This document shows positions 34,666 through 44,259 of a DNA stretch of 64,000 bases, in pieces. Every line of letters starts with the position of its first letter. Within the stretch, counting starts at the first letter, position 1. Origin of the DNA: an uncultured Lachnospiraceae bacterium (GTDB lineage: Bacteria > Bacillota > Clostridia > Lachnospirales > Lachnospiraceae). The notes beneath the pieces were generated by a model, which saw nothing but the letters and a program-made list of their open reading frames with translations, was not told the origin of the DNA and made no database searches. Location of the stretch: NCBI GenBank assembly GCA_910586615.1, contig CAJUJP010000001.1:178046-242045 (forward strand), given 5' to 3'. Position numbers and translations under genes: made by a program.

Positions 34666-35826
34666 TTGATGAAAAGATTACAAGTAATTCTTCTTGTAGC
34701 TTTATCTTCTACTCTTTTATTATTTGGTTGCGGTAAAGAAAAAGAAGTCATTGAGCCTGTCGTGGAACAGGTAATCGACGACTCTGACATACCAGAAACT
34801 GTAGAAGAGCCAGAAGATACACAGGAAGAAGCCGGCGAAGACGTTCCTCCGGAAGCAGGTATGGTTCGAAGCCGTATTACCAACGAATGGGTTACTGAAG
34901 AAGTAAACAACACAAGACCGATCACCGTTATGATCCCCAACACCAAAACTGCAGCGCAGTACGGGATCTCCCAGGCGGATGTATTATATGAATGTAACGT
35001 AGAAGGAAGCATCACAAGACTGATGGCTCTTTTCCAGGACTGGAGCGATTTCGACAGACTAGGCAACGTAAGAAGCTGCCGTGATTACTATGTATACTGG
35101 TCCTTTGAATGGGATGCCTTCTATGTACATTTTGGCGGTCCCTTCTACATAGACGAGGTCATCAACCGGCCTGATACGGAAGATATTGACGGTTTGTCCA
35201 GCAGTAACTTCTGGCGCGCCAGCGACACAAACAACTCCACCGATAACGCTTATGTTGATACCACCGGCCTGAAAGCCGACATCAACAAGCTCGGTTACGA
35301 TCTGAACTACCGGAACGGCTACGCAGACGAGAAGCATTATCTGTTTGCTCCTGCGGATGCGCCTAATACTCTGGATCAGTACAGCAATGCAATTACCGCC
35401 AACAAGGTGGACATGTCCCCTACTTATCCGGTAACAAACTGCTATTTTGTATACAATGCCGAAACCGGCTTGTATGACAGATTCCAGCATTTATCCGGCG
35501 AAGGCGACGGCCCTCACGTGGATCGTGCCAACGGCAAACAGCTTGCTTTCAAAAACATTCTGATTCAGAACACTTACTATGAAGTGCGTGACCAGAAAGG
35601 TTACCTTGCTTTCCAGTGCCACGACACCACGAGGGACGGCTGGTTCTTCACCAACGGCAAAGGTATCCACGTAAACTGGAAGAAAACTTCCGACTACGGC
35701 GCTACCAGATACTATGACGACAATGGCAATGAGATTGAACTCAATACCGGCAAGACCATGGTATGTATTGTAGAGGACGGCGATTCCTTCCTTGTGGACG
35801 GAGAGAAGATCGGTTCCTCAAATTAA
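34666..35826 (+). CDS. DUF3048 (YerB-like) lipoprotein
   Basis: 386 residues. A signal peptide with lipobox LLLFGC puts the mature N-terminal cysteine at about residue 22, followed by an acidic linker rich in Glu/Pro. The rest is the DUF3048 pair of domains seen in Bacillus YerB: ITVMIPNTKTAAQYGISQAD, ITRLMALFQDW, LGNVRSCRDYYVYW and the C-terminal FQCHDTTRDGWFFTNGKGIH with RYYDDNGNEIELNTGKTMVC. The molecular function is not established; it should be anchored to the outer face of the membrane. It has its own promoter and a strong terminator. Confidence 0.9.
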   Translation: MMKRLQVILLVALSSTLLLFGCGKEKEVIEPVVEQVIDDSDIPETVEEPEDTQEEAGEDVPPEAGMVRSRITNEWVTEEVNNTRPITVMIPNTKTAAQYGISQADVLYECNVEGSITRLMALFQDWSDFDRLGNVRSCRDYYVYWSFEWDAFYVHFGGPFYIDEVINRPDTEDIDGLSSSNFWRASDTNNSTDNAYVDTTGLKADINKLGYDLNYRNGYADEKHYLFAPADAPNTLDQYSNAITANKVDMSPTYPVTNCYFVYNAETGLYDRFQHLSGEGDGPHVDRANGKQLAFKNILIQNTYYEVRDQKGYLAFQCHDTTRDGWFFTNGKGIHVNWKKTSDYGATRYYDDNGNEIELNTGKTMVCIVEDGDSFLVDGEKIGSSN

Positions 35827-35845
35827 TAACCGGACAGCGATTTTA

Positions 35846-35880
35846 AAAGCGGCAGATCGTATTTGATCTGCCGCTTTCTT
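35846..35880 (+). terminator. Bidirectional terminator
   Basis: Perfect 13-bp stem AAAGCGGCAGATC / GATCTGCCGCTTT with a 6-base loop, flanked by A/T tracts. It ends the DUF3048 gene and can also serve the convergent ABC permease gene ending at 35892. Confidence 0.9.
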
Positions 35881-35891
35881 ATGACAACGCT

Positions 35892-38378
35892 TTATTCCAC
35901 CGCCTCAATGGACTCCACAATGCTCATTCTTCCAATCCCCCGCAGCGGAACCGCCGTGGCGATCAGGCAGGCCGCCACAGATACCACAGCAGCTTCCAGA
36001 ACCGGCACTGCCGGAAATGCACTGAGTGTTAAACTGTCATTCTCGGCAGCCGCCACGAAGACCGTACAGATATACCCGCAGATACTGCCGACCACGGAGG
36101 CGATCAGCCCATAATAAGCCCCCTCCCACAAAAATGTCTTATACAGGCTTCTGTTGCTCATGCCAATGGCCCGCTGCATTCCGATCTCATTGACTCTGGT
36201 ATGAATGTTTGTATAAACCGTATTGATGATGTTCAGAATACCGATCAGCCCGATAAACAGGATCAGTCCCCAGCACAGGAGCCGGATCTGTTCGAAGCTC
36301 TCCGCTATCTGCGCGTCCGACTGCCGGTAGGACAGCCAGTGGGTACCCGGATTGTCACTGCACCAGCCATCCAGCCATGCTTCAAACACTTCCGGATCAG
36401 CCTCCTCCCGCAGAGCAGGATACAACTCTGCATACCTATCATCTCCCACCAGTTCATCATAGAGCGCATCCACGCCGATCACCTGTACACCATTGATAAA
36501 ACCGTCATTGTTGACGCTGACCGGCGCTGCTGTCACACCTGCCACCCGCACTTTCCTGCCGTTTATGGTAATGATGTCTCCTTTATGAAGCTCTGTCCTC
36601 GGTACCTCCTGTCCCTCAAAGGAAAAAGCTATGGGATTCACCACCAGGCAGGCTTCTCCCCGCAGGATTGCCTCCAGATCTTCTGCAGTCAGTTTCGTCT
36701 GCAATTTATACCCCGCAATCCGCGCCTCATCCAGCGCCGCGATCTGGAACGTCTCTGCCGGCTGCAGAGAGATATCCAGATCGATAGGCATTTGGTTCGT
36801 CTCGTCCGGACTATAGACGGTAAGCTTCGTGGTAGACAAGGTTTCCACATCCTCCTGCTGTTCCATTTTTGCCGCTTCCTCCGGCGTGATTGCCGCTGCA
36901 TTGCCGCCTACACTATAGTCTCCAGTGTGCATTGCACGCACGCCGCTTGCCGCATCCAGCAGACCGCTAAAACTCTGTAATGTCACGAAAACCGTAATAC
37001 TCATTACCATGGAAAGAATAGTGATTACCGTCCTGCCGCGATTACGCCGCAGATTCAGCCGGGCATAGAACGCCTCAAAATTGCGGATTTTTCTCATCTT
37101 ACGGCGCCGCCGCTTCACCCTGACCTGCTGCCCGCTCATGGCAACCGTAGGCGAAACACGAGACGCATATACCGCCGAAGGGTACGCCGCCAGCACCGCA
37201 AACAAAAGCGTCACCACCACGCTAAGCAGCAGCGGCAGTATTCCTCCCGTACCGCTCCCCGCAATCATCTCGTTTAACTGCTCCGTACTGTCCGCCATAA
37301 ACATTTCCGGATTCAGCATCCCTGTGGCTGCAATCAAGATTCCCCTGGACAACAGGACTCCCGCCAGCATGCCCGGCGGAAGGCCGATCACGCTAAGCGC
37401 TATGATCTGCACCGTAACCAGCGCATACAGCTGCGTGCGCTCCCCACCCATGGCCCGCAGTGTGCCATACTCTCTGATCCGTTTCATCACGGCAACCTTC
37501 AGGATATTGTAGATCACCAGGCCGGCTGCCAGCAGAATCAGTGCACCCACCATAATACAGGCCGCCATCATAAACGGGAAACCTTCTGTCTGTATATTTC
37601 CCTGTTTATCCGGATATTCAATTCCCATGGCATCTAATAACACCCAGTTGTACTGTACCTGCCGCTCCTGTATCCCCAGTCTGTCTCTCAGTTCCTCCGT
37701 CACTGCCAAAAGCTCCTTCTTTCCGACCGTCTTATAATCCGTAGAATAGCTCAGATACCGCTCCGGCAGCAGACTTTCCGCCGTGCCCTCGCCCACGATG
37801 CCGCTCAATGTACCCGATGCATAACCCAGATAATTATTTTCCAGAATACCCGTCAGCACAAAATCCGCCGTATATTCATACTTGGGCTGATCGTCGATCA
37901 AAAGACCTACTTCCAAAGGCAGCCTGATTTTTTCTCCGATCTTTTCTTCCAGTCCCAGATATTTCAGTGTTTCCTCCGACAGTGCGATTTCTCCCGATGT
38001 TTCCGGCAGACGCCCCTCTTTGACCGCCTCCATACTCGGATAAGCTGACAGCGCGTCCCCGTAATACTCCCGCAGGAAAAGGGTCAGCGAACTGTTCTCT
38101 AGTTCCAGATCCCCTACGTTGATCCAGGTACCCACATCTTTTAACCGCGTATCCTCATGCAGTACCTTGCTCTGCTCCCGTGTCAACTGGTGAAATGTGG
38201 CGTAGCGGTCGCCGTTCAATCCCGCCGCCTGCTCCCTGCGCATAGACTGCAGGATTCCTACGGACTGCCCCATCACCGTCGTCGCCACCGTAGACAGGAT
38301 GACTGCCAGCAGGATCAGCACAGATGTTACCTTCTGCGCCTTTAACTCTTTCCATGCAAGACTTAAATATGATTTCAT
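35892..38378 (-). CDS. ABC transporter permease, FtsX/MacB type
   Basis: 828 residues. An N-terminal helix (VTSVLILLAVILSTVATTVM) is followed by a large external domain, a first FtsX-type group of three helices (about 275-405; RIREYGTLRAMGGERTQL between), a further helix near 455 (GRTVITILSMVMSITVFVTL) with a second external domain, and a second FtsX group to the end (INTVYTNIHTRVNEIGMQRA). This matches permeases exporting or sensing antimicrobial peptides, or moving lipoproteins. Start at 38378 chosen for AAAGGA upstream. It is 49 bases after its ATPase gene. Confidence 0.88.
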   Translation of the reverse strand: MKSYLSLAWKELKAQKVTSVLILLAVILSTVATTVMGQSVGILQSMRREQAAGLNGDRYATFHQLTREQSKVLHEDTRLKDVGTWINVGDLELENSSLTLFLREYYGDALSAYPSMEAVKEGRLPETSGEIALSEETLKYLGLEEKIGEKIRLPLEVGLLIDDQPKYEYTADFVLTGILENNYLGYASGTLSGIVGEGTAESLLPERYLSYSTDYKTVGKKELLAVTEELRDRLGIQERQVQYNWVLLDAMGIEYPDKQGNIQTEGFPFMMAACIMVGALILLAAGLVIYNILKVAVMKRIREYGTLRAMGGERTQLYALVTVQIIALSVIGLPPGMLAGVLLSRGILIAATGMLNPEMFMADSTEQLNEMIAGSGTGGILPLLLSVVVTLLFAVLAAYPSAVYASRVSPTVAMSGQQVRVKRRRRKMRKIRNFEAFYARLNLRRNRGRTVITILSMVMSITVFVTLQSFSGLLDAASGVRAMHTGDYSVGGNAAAITPEEAAKMEQQEDVETLSTTKLTVYSPDETNQMPIDLDISLQPAETFQIAALDEARIAGYKLQTKLTAEDLEAILRGEACLVVNPIAFSFEGQEVPRTELHKGDIITINGRKVRVAGVTAAPVSVNNDGFINGVQVIGVDALYDELVGDDRYAELYPALREEADPEVFEAWLDGWCSDNPGTHWLSYRQSDAQIAESFEQIRLLCWGLILFIGLIGILNIINTVYTNIHTRVNEIGMQRAIGMSNRSLYKTFLWEGAYYGLIASVVGSICGYICTVFVAAAENDSLTLSAFPAVPVLEAAVVSVAACLIATAVPLRGIGRMSIVESIEAVE

Positions 38379-38427
38379 ACCCTGTGTTCCTTTCCTTTTT
38401 CTCTTTCTTTTTTCCACTTATCACAAT

Positions 38428-39111
38428 TTACAACGGCCGGACGCTGTCCTTCTCCATGACTACCCCGTCCATGATCACGAACTGCCTTCTGGCCCGCTCT
38501 GCGATCCGGTTGTCATGGGTAATGATCACCAGCGTTTTTCCCATTTTCCGACAGCTGTTCTCCAACAGTTCCATGACCTCCCCGCCGCTTTTGCTGTCCA
38601 GATTCCCTGTCGGCTCATCGGCAAATATAATATCCGGCTTTGTAATCAAAGCTCTGGCAATCGCCACCCTCTGCTGCTGCCCTCCTGAAAGCTCGTGAGG
38701 CAGGTGTGTCAACCGCCCGCTGATTCCCAGAAGCTTCGCCAATTCCTCCAGATACTGCCGGTCCGGCTGCCTGCCGTCTAACAGCATGGGCATCATGATA
38801 TTTTCCTGCGCGGTCAGTACCGGAAGCAGATTAAACTGCTGGAAAATAAACCCGATCCGCTGTCTCCGGAAAGCCGACAGTGCCTTGTCGCTCATTGCGT
38901 AGATATCCTTTCCGTCATAAGTCAGACTCCCCGACGTAGGATGATCCAGCCCCGACAGCAAATGCAGGAGCGTACTCTTACCGCTGCCCGACGGCCCCAT
39001 AATAGAAATGAAATCTCCCTCCCGAATCTCCAGATCCGCCTTGTCTAAGGCAATGACCTTATTCTCACCGCTGCCGTAGATTTTCGATAATTCTTTTGCC
39101 CTGATATTCAT
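38428..39111 (-). CDS. ABC transporter ATP-binding protein (MacB/LolD type)
   Basis: 227 residues with all ABC motifs: Walker A MGPSGSGKSTLLHLLSGLDH, Q loop FIFQQFNLLPVLTAQENIMM, signature LSGGQQQRVAIARAL, Walker B PDIIFADEPTGNLD and the H-loop ITHD. This fits the MacB/LolD/BceA group that works with FtsX-type permeases. A direct-repeat box at 39171-39192 shared with the response-regulator gene lies upstream, suggesting control by the adjacent two-component system. Confidence 0.93.
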   Translation of the reverse strand: MNIRAKELSKIYGSGENKVIALDKADLEIREGDFISIMGPSGSGKSTLLHLLSGLDHPTSGSLTYDGKDIYAMSDKALSAFRRQRIGFIFQQFNLLPVLTAQENIMMPMLLDGRQPDRQYLEELAKLLGISGRLTHLPHELSGGQQQRVAIARALITKPDIIFADEPTGNLDSKSGGEVMELLENSCRKMGKTLVIITHDNRIAERARRQFVIMDGVVMEKDSVRPL

Positions 39112-39170
39112 AAAAATCCTCCATTCCTGCTAGACATTCTCATTTTCTAAGCCTGAGAAAAGTCTACCGG

Positions 39171-39192
39171 ATAAATCTCAAAGAATTCTCAA
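39171..39192 (-). promoter_or_regulatory. Response-regulator box upstream of the ABC genes
   Basis: A 22-base segment (plus strand ATAAATCTCAAAGAATTCTC plus AA) containing two TTGAGA half-sites on the minus strand. It matches 20 of 22 bases of the box at 41657-41678 upstream of the response regulator gene. Confidence 0.75.
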
Positions 39193-39336
39193 GGAATTTT
39201 AAATTATTTACAACGCAAATCAGAAATCTCACCCGTACGGGTATCTTGACGAAATCATGCTTTTATTCCAGATCAAATGAATAAAGCAGAAGGTTTCGTT
39301 GAGAGAAGTGCCTTCTGCAGAAGGAGGTATTTACCA

Positions 39337-39667
39337 ATGGGTAAGAACGACTTTCGAATGCCAGCATTTAGATCCGGAAACATACTGGACCCTTGGCATC
39401 CTGTTAAATACCGGAAAACTGAAAGAAATGCTGCCGCAGGCAGAAAGAAAGGAGCACGATATGGCAAATAATGTAATTGATGAAATATGGGAACATGCTA
39501 TGGAAGAGGGTATAGAAAAAGGAATCGAGAAGGGTATGGAAAAAGGAAAACTAAAAACCTTATATGACCTCGTTCATGACGACCTGCTCTCCATCAAAGA
39601 CGCCGCCGCACGAACCTCCATGACGGAAAGTGCTTTCATGGAGGAAATGCAAAAGGCCGGATATTAA
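39337..39667 (+). pseudogene. Rpn-type (putative nuclease/transposase) gene remnant
   Basis: An ATG after AGAAGGAGG begins MGKNDFRMPA, but after a frame change the sequence reads LDPETYWTLGILLNTGKLKE, then a charged repeat (EKGIEKGMEKGKLKTLYDLV) and the tail DAAARTSMTESAFMEEMQKA followed by GY. The tail and LDPETYW segment match C-terminal parts of Rpn-family proteins of Clostridia, usually about 300 residues. The nuclease core is missing, so this is a deleted, frameshifted copy. It is convergent with the histidine kinase gene. Confidence 0.65.
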
Positions 39668-39683
39668 TCTGAAAATCCGGTAT

Positions 39684-40928
39684 CTATATCTGAAAAACCG
39701 CTATGGAGCTGGCGCCGCCGCTTTTTCCACTTTCCAGAAAAAGCGCCCCGCCATGCTTTTGGCACAACATCCGGCTGGTATACAATCCCATGCCAAAATG
39801 CACCGCGTCCTCTTTCATTCTCCCGAAGGGTTTCGGCCCCTCCTGCACCAGTTCCGGCGGATATCCCCGGCCGTCGTCTGTAACCGTCATAATGAGAAAC
39901 AGGCCGTTTTTCCTACCTTTATAATAAGAAAGTCGTTCCCCCTCACCCACTGACAGTTCCACACAAATCCTGCTCTTCGCATACCGCGCCGCATTTCCGA
40001 TCAGATTCTCCGCCACCGTCAGGAACAGTCCGTGATCCACCGGTACACTTTCCACTGTACACTCTGTACCGTCACCCGGGCTTCTCCCCTCCGTGATCCG
40101 GGCTTTCCTGGCCGATAATGCACGCCCATCGCTTCCGAAAGCCTCCGGCATCCTCTGCGTCGCGCGGCCCACGGCCACTTCCGCATTCACGCCTGGCGCA
40201 AGCAGCCGCACCGTCTCTTCCACCTCATCCCGCAGCAGCGACAGCTTCACTTCCGTCTTCTTCACCGGCAGCTGTTCCAGACGCTGTACACTGCTCATTG
40301 CTTCCACATACTGCTCCAGCCGCAGCACATAAGTCTCCATCCGATCCAATACATGCTCATCTGCCGCCCCTTGACGCAGCAGTTTCACGGTTCCTTTCAA
40401 TACCGTCAGGGGATTACGCAGGTCATGGGAAAAAGCCGCATTCAGCCGCTTACGCTCCTCCGCCTGCCGCCACAATTCCTGATTCGTCTGCAGCAGTTCC
40501 CCCCGCATCGTCTCAAACGCCGCACAGACCTGTCCCAGTTCGTCCCCCGACACTTCCGGAATCGTAAAGTCCAGATCATGCTCCCTGATCCGCGTCGTAC
40601 CCGCCTGCAGAACGGTAATCGGTTTTTTCAGTTTCCAGCGGTAAAATATCATACCGGCAAAACTCAGGCATACCATCGGAATCAAAATACATAAGAAAAG
40701 CCTGACTCCTTCCACCGCCTGCACAATAAGCCTCTGCTCCTCCGTCGGATTCGGCAGTTCCTTTATCACGCCGTCACTGGTGATAACCACACCGCCGTTG
40801 GGGTACTGCGCGCTGATCCTGCCGCAAACGTAAAACACACCGCCGATCAGAAGCAGTGCAGCCGCCACCCCCACTGCCGACAGCAGCACGAAAGATTTCT
40901 TTAATCCCATATTTTTCAGCCATTCCAT
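39684..40928 (-). CDS. Sensor histidine kinase
   Basis: 414 residues. Two membrane helices (about 10-36 and 76-98) flank a short outer loop of about 40 residues, followed by HAMP (KPITVLQAGTTRIREHDLDF), a dimerisation domain with the phospho-accepting histidine in AFSHDLRNPLTVLKG (about 168), and the ATPase domain with NLIGNAARYAKS, TVTDDGRGYPPE and HFGMGLYTSRMLCQKHGG. The small sensor loop resembles kinases that sense membrane or cell-wall stress. It overlaps the response regulator gene by 13 bases. Confidence 0.93.
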   Translation of the reverse strand: MEWLKNMGLKKSFVLLSAVGVAAALLLIGGVFYVCGRISAQYPNGGVVITSDGVIKELPNPTEEQRLIVQAVEGVRLFLCILIPMVCLSFAGMIFYRWKLKKPITVLQAGTTRIREHDLDFTIPEVSGDELGQVCAAFETMRGELLQTNQELWRQAEERKRLNAAFSHDLRNPLTVLKGTVKLLRQGAADEHVLDRMETYVLRLEQYVEAMSSVQRLEQLPVKKTEVKLSLLRDEVEETVRLLAPGVNAEVAVGRATQRMPEAFGSDGRALSARKARITEGRSPGDGTECTVESVPVDHGLFLTVAENLIGNAARYAKSRICVELSVGEGERLSYYKGRKNGLFLIMTVTDDGRGYPPELVQEGPKPFGRMKEDAVHFGMGLYTSRMLCQKHGGALFLESGKSGGASSIAVFQI

Positions 40929-41587
40929 TTATACCCGCACCCCCAGACCGTATCGATGTAACTGTGCATTGTATGTCCCGCCAGCTTGGCGCGGATCTTG
41001 CGGACATGTTCCATGACCGTATCGCTGTTTCCGTCACCGTCAATCCCCCAGACCCGCTCATAGATCCGCTCTCTGTCAAACACCTGACCCGCATTTAAGG
41101 AAAGCAGTTCCACGATATCAAACTCTTTTCTGGATAAAGAGACTTGCTCCCCGCCGACCATCACCGACCGTCCCGAATAATCAATTGCCAGTTCCCCGAA
41201 GAAACGGACGCTGCCACTCTCCTGCCGTCTTCTCTCCCGCCGCAGATGTGCCGCCACCCTGGCCGCCAGTTCATCCAGGTCAAACGGCTTCACAATATAA
41301 TCGTCCGCACCTGCCTGAAAACCGATGATCTTGTCGGAAGATTCCACCCTCGCCGTCAGAAAAAGAATCGGGCAGCTGACATATTCCCTGATGTTCTGAC
41401 AGACCGTAAGCCCGTCCATCCCCGGCATGTTAATATCCAGCAGAATCAGATCCGGCTTTTGCGCCGCCCTGACCATTGCCTCTCTGCCGTTATACGCTGT
41501 CAGTACATCATACTGCCGTTCGAAATAACTTTTCATCATCTCAACAATTCCCTGTTCGTCATCCACGATCAATAATTTCTGCCGCAT
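40916..41587 (-). CDS. OmpR-family response regulator
   Basis: 223 residues: receiver domain with the acidic pair IVDDEQG, phospho-acceptor in LILLDINMPGMDG (about residue 53) and the lysine in DYIVKPFDLDEL, then a winged helix of the Trans_reg_C type (VSLSRKEFDIVELLSLNAGQ, IYERVWGIDGDGNSDTVMEH, GCGYKW). It likely binds the TTGAGA direct repeats found upstream of itself and of the ABC exporter, giving autoregulation. Confidence 0.94.
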   Translation of the reverse strand: MRQKLLIVDDEQGIVEMMKSYFERQYDVLTAYNGREAMVRAAQKPDLILLDINMPGMDGLTVCQNIREYVSCPILFLTARVESSDKIIGFQAGADDYIVKPFDLDELAARVAAHLRRERRRQESGSVRFFGELAIDYSGRSVMVGGEQVSLSRKEFDIVELLSLNAGQVFDRERIYERVWGIDGDGNSDTVMEHVRKIRAKLAGHTMHSYIDTVWGCGYKWNG

Positions 41588-41656
41588 ACATGCCTCTTTC
41601 TGCTATCACGCATTCTAAGCGCCGCAATCATCATACTCCCAAGTATATTCTGTCAC

Positions 41657-41678
41657 ATAAATCTCAAGAAATTCTCAA
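41657..41678 (-). promoter_or_regulatory. Response-regulator box upstream of its own gene
   Basis: Plus strand ATAAATCTCAAGAAATTCTC plus AA, 20 of 22 bases identical to the box at 39171-39192. A candidate -10 TATACT lies 9 bases downstream on the minus strand (41642-41647), fitting activator-type placement in lieu of a -35 element. Confidence 0.72.
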
Positions 41679-41679
41679 A

Positions 41680-41923
41680 TTTCATCCATCGGCTGTCCTG
41701 ATTTTCTTATTCTGTTTAAGATATCAAACGGTACTTTACCGCCTTAACCTTAACTTCATTCCCACACCGCTCACACCATGAACCCGCCCGCTTATGACAC
41801 CGGATCAAATTTACAGCCGCTTAAACCGATATATTAGGAAAAGCTATCTCTACAGATAAGTTTCTCACACCAGCGCCCATCCGCCGGGTCGCATCAAACT
41901 TTGCAAAGAAAGCAGGTAACCCT
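41680..41923. other. Divergent gap between two two-component systems
   Basis: About 250 bases between the box of the OmpR-type regulator and the LytTR regulator. No gene is credible. The plus strand before 41924 supplies an AAAGCAGG ribosome site. A repeated TTAAC motif near 41742-41755 could be a LytTR-type site but is too weak to call. Confidence 0.4.
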
Positions 41924-42646
41924 ATGCTTATGATCGCAGTCTGTGACGACGAAATACGGGAATGTGTCCACCTCAGCAGGCAGATTGGGACCTTACTGGA
42001 ACAATTAAACATCCCGCACATCATAAAACAATATAACAGCGGCAGGCAGTTGTTACAAGCCCCGGAAACCTTCGACATTATTTTCCTCGATATTATGATG
42101 AGCGAAATGGACGGTATGCAGACCGCTGAACTGTTCCGTCAGAACTTTTCCGACAAGATTCTGATCTTTGTATCGTCCAGCAGACAGTATGTTTTTGACG
42201 CCTTTTCCGTGGAGGCATTCGATTATCTGGTTAAACCTGTAGATGAGCGGAAGCTACGCAGCACACTCCAAAGGTGCAGCGCTAAACTGAACCGGGCCTC
42301 AGAAGACTATATGATCATATCCAGGGACCGCCAAACCCGCAAACTTTATCTCGACGACATCAGATACTTTGAAATCCGCGGCAGATTGATAGAGGCACAC
42401 GGCCAAAATACCGTTTTCTCATGGTACGGTCAAATCGGCTCTCTGGAAACAGCGCTTTCCGGCAAAGATTTCTTTCGCTGCCACAAAAGCTATCTGATCC
42501 ATTTAAAATATGTGGACATCTATAACAAAACAGAAATTACCCTTGATAACGGTGAGAAAATTCTGATTGCCAAACGCAGATATGAATCATTCTGCACAGC
42601 GGTCCTCGAATACATGCGCAGAAACGGAGGCATTTCAACGCTATGA
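41924..42646 (+). CDS. LytTR-family response regulator (AgrA-like)
   Basis: 240 residues: receiver domain with IAVCDDEIRECVHLS, phospho-acceptor in FDIIFLDIMMSEMDGMQTAE (about residue 55) and FDYLVKPVDERKL, then a LytTR DNA-binding domain (MIISRDRQTRKLYLDDIRYF, FFRCHKSYLIHLKYVDIYNK, ILIAKRRYESF). Its stop overlaps the kinase gene start by four bases. LytTR regulators usually control surface or peptide-related genes; the target here may be the coiled-coil protein gene that follows. Confidence 0.92.
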   Translation: MLMIAVCDDEIRECVHLSRQIGTLLEQLNIPHIIKQYNSGRQLLQAPETFDIIFLDIMMSEMDGMQTAELFRQNFSDKILIFVSSSRQYVFDAFSVEAFDYLVKPVDERKLRSTLQRCSAKLNRASEDYMIISRDRQTRKLYLDDIRYFEIRGRLIEAHGQNTVFSWYGQIGSLETALSGKDFFRCHKSYLIHLKYVDIYNKTEITLDNGEKILIAKRRYESFCTAVLEYMRRNGGISTL

Positions 42647-44055
42647 AAACGGAAATATTATTGTATCTTGAAGTCAGCTTTACCTTGCTTTGCAGTATCT
42701 GTTACACATGGGCAATGCATCACTTCTGTACCGGACATTTTATCTGTATCCGCAGCCGCAGAAACCTTTTTCTTCTGCTATTGGCAGCGGCGCCCCCTGT
42801 TGTAACCTGGCTCAGGCTTTACTGCCTCCTCCACGGTCCTGGGGTTTCCGGTACTTTACTTTCTCTCGAAGACTGGTTTCTTCTGCGCATTACAACGATG
42901 TCACCCTTCCACAGCCTGCTGCCCCTACTCTCGCAATGCCTGTTTATCTTCTGGGTTCTGCAATTATATGCCGGACATAAGCCTCAGAAAATGTTCGCGG
43001 TTTCCATTCTTCTTACCGCTGTTTCCCTGTTGTCACATTTTACGGAATCCTTTCTGAGCTGTCTGATTTCGGTGATCCTGCACACAGCACAGATAGAATA
43101 TACGCTTCTGCTCTCTTACGTTCTGGAATATCCGATCGTCATTATCGACACCATCTGTACCGTCAGCGTTATCGTTTTTCTGACGAAACGCATGACAGAC
43201 TTATTCGCTGATCATCTGCCCCGCTGGTATCTCACGGTATCCATACCGTTGTTCGGCATTGTCATTCTATGGGATTTTATTGATCTGTGCGCAAGCCGCG
43301 GTATCCTGCTGCGCGGCAGTGATTCTCTCAATCCGTATTATAACGAGCTTTTCAGTTATGCAGGAATCTGCACCCTGTCAGCCCTCTGCATATGCGGAGT
43401 ATGTTTCTACCTGTTCGGCATGAACCGGATCGACATCGAGCAGAAGCAAAAAGACCGGTACCGCTCGCAGGTCCTTTTTTATCAAATGCTGGAAACACAG
43501 TACAGCAGCCTGGAACGGCTCCGGCATGACATGAAAAATCATATCATCGGATTGCAGCGGCTTACAGATCATCAGGCATGGGATAAAATGACTGATTACC
43601 TGCGCCAGATGTCAGAAGCCGGCGCGCTGCAATATGCTGACGATATGACCGGTAAGAGCATTGTAGACGCTCTGCTCTATTACAAAAAGTCGGACCTCTC
43701 AGACTCCGGCAGCGTCCGCTGGGAATGCGACGTACACATTCCACATGACTGTCCGGTGGATGACTTCGATCTCTGCGTGATCTTCGGCAATCTGCTGGAT
43801 AACGCGCTGGAAGCCTGTCAAAAACTGCCCGCTGATTCGAATCCTTTTATTACAGTTCATGCACATATGGTTAAAAAATGCCTCCTGATCGAAATAGCCA
43901 ACAGTATGCCGCAGTCCGGAAACAGAAAAGACGGAATCGGACTGCGTAATGTCAGAGAGGCCACAGAGAAATACAACGGTACGCTCCAAATATCCGCCCG
44001 GGATGATATTTTTCGCGTTACAGTTCTGCTCGCGCCGGCTCCGTGCATGGGGTGA
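42643..44055 (+). CDS. GHKL-type sensor histidine kinase (AgrC-like)
   Basis: 470 residues with about seven N-terminal membrane helices, a linker helix, and a C-terminal kinase core: phospho-accepting histidine in LERLRHDMKNHIIGLQRL, N box in IFGNLLDNALEACQKLP, and GIGLRNVREATEKYNG as the lid region. This layout matches AgrC-like HPK10 kinases sensing peptides. No agrB or agrD gene was found nearby, so the ligand is unknown. Confidence 0.9.
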   Translation: MKTEILLYLEVSFTLLCSICYTWAMHHFCTGHFICIRSRRNLFLLLLAAAPPVVTWLRLYCLLHGPGVSGTLLSLEDWFLLRITTMSPFHSLLPLLSQCLFIFWVLQLYAGHKPQKMFAVSILLTAVSLLSHFTESFLSCLISVILHTAQIEYTLLLSYVLEYPIVIIDTICTVSVIVFLTKRMTDLFADHLPRWYLTVSIPLFGIVILWDFIDLCASRGILLRGSDSLNPYYNELFSYAGICTLSALCICGVCFYLFGMNRIDIEQKQKDRYRSQVLFYQMLETQYSSLERLRHDMKNHIIGLQRLTDHQAWDKMTDYLRQMSEAGALQYADDMTGKSIVDALLYYKKSDLSDSGSVRWECDVHIPHDCPVDDFDLCVIFGNLLDNALEACQKLPADSNPFITVHAHMVKKCLLIEIANSMPQSGNRKDGIGLRNVREATEKYNGTLQISARDDIFRVTVLLAPAPCMG

Positions 44056-44143
44056 TCCGTTCCTTCCGGTCAGAACTGTCTGCTGCTATGATACGCAATA
44101 CAATTTTGCACTCTGCCTGCAGTATTGCGGTTGCCACATATGC

Positions 44144-44191
44144 ATGGCAGAGAACGACTTTAAAGCCAAGATGCAGAAGGCTGGATATTGA
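44144..44191 (+). pseudogene. Rpn-type C-terminal fragment
   Basis: Fifteen residues, MAENDFKAKMQKAGY, before a stop codon, matching the tail of the remnant ending at 39667. No other part of the gene is visible. It is the scar of a second Rpn-type copy. Confidence 0.4.
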
Positions 44192-44259
44192 TCCGCCGCT
44201 GATGCTTACCGTATATGACCTCAAAATGTCTATATGATACATATAGCTTATATTCCCCT

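Noticed and set aside
41700..41923. A small agrD-type peptide gene before the LytTR regulator
   Set aside because: No short frame with a ribosome site and a peptide-like amphipathic or cysteine-containing core was found on the plus strand.
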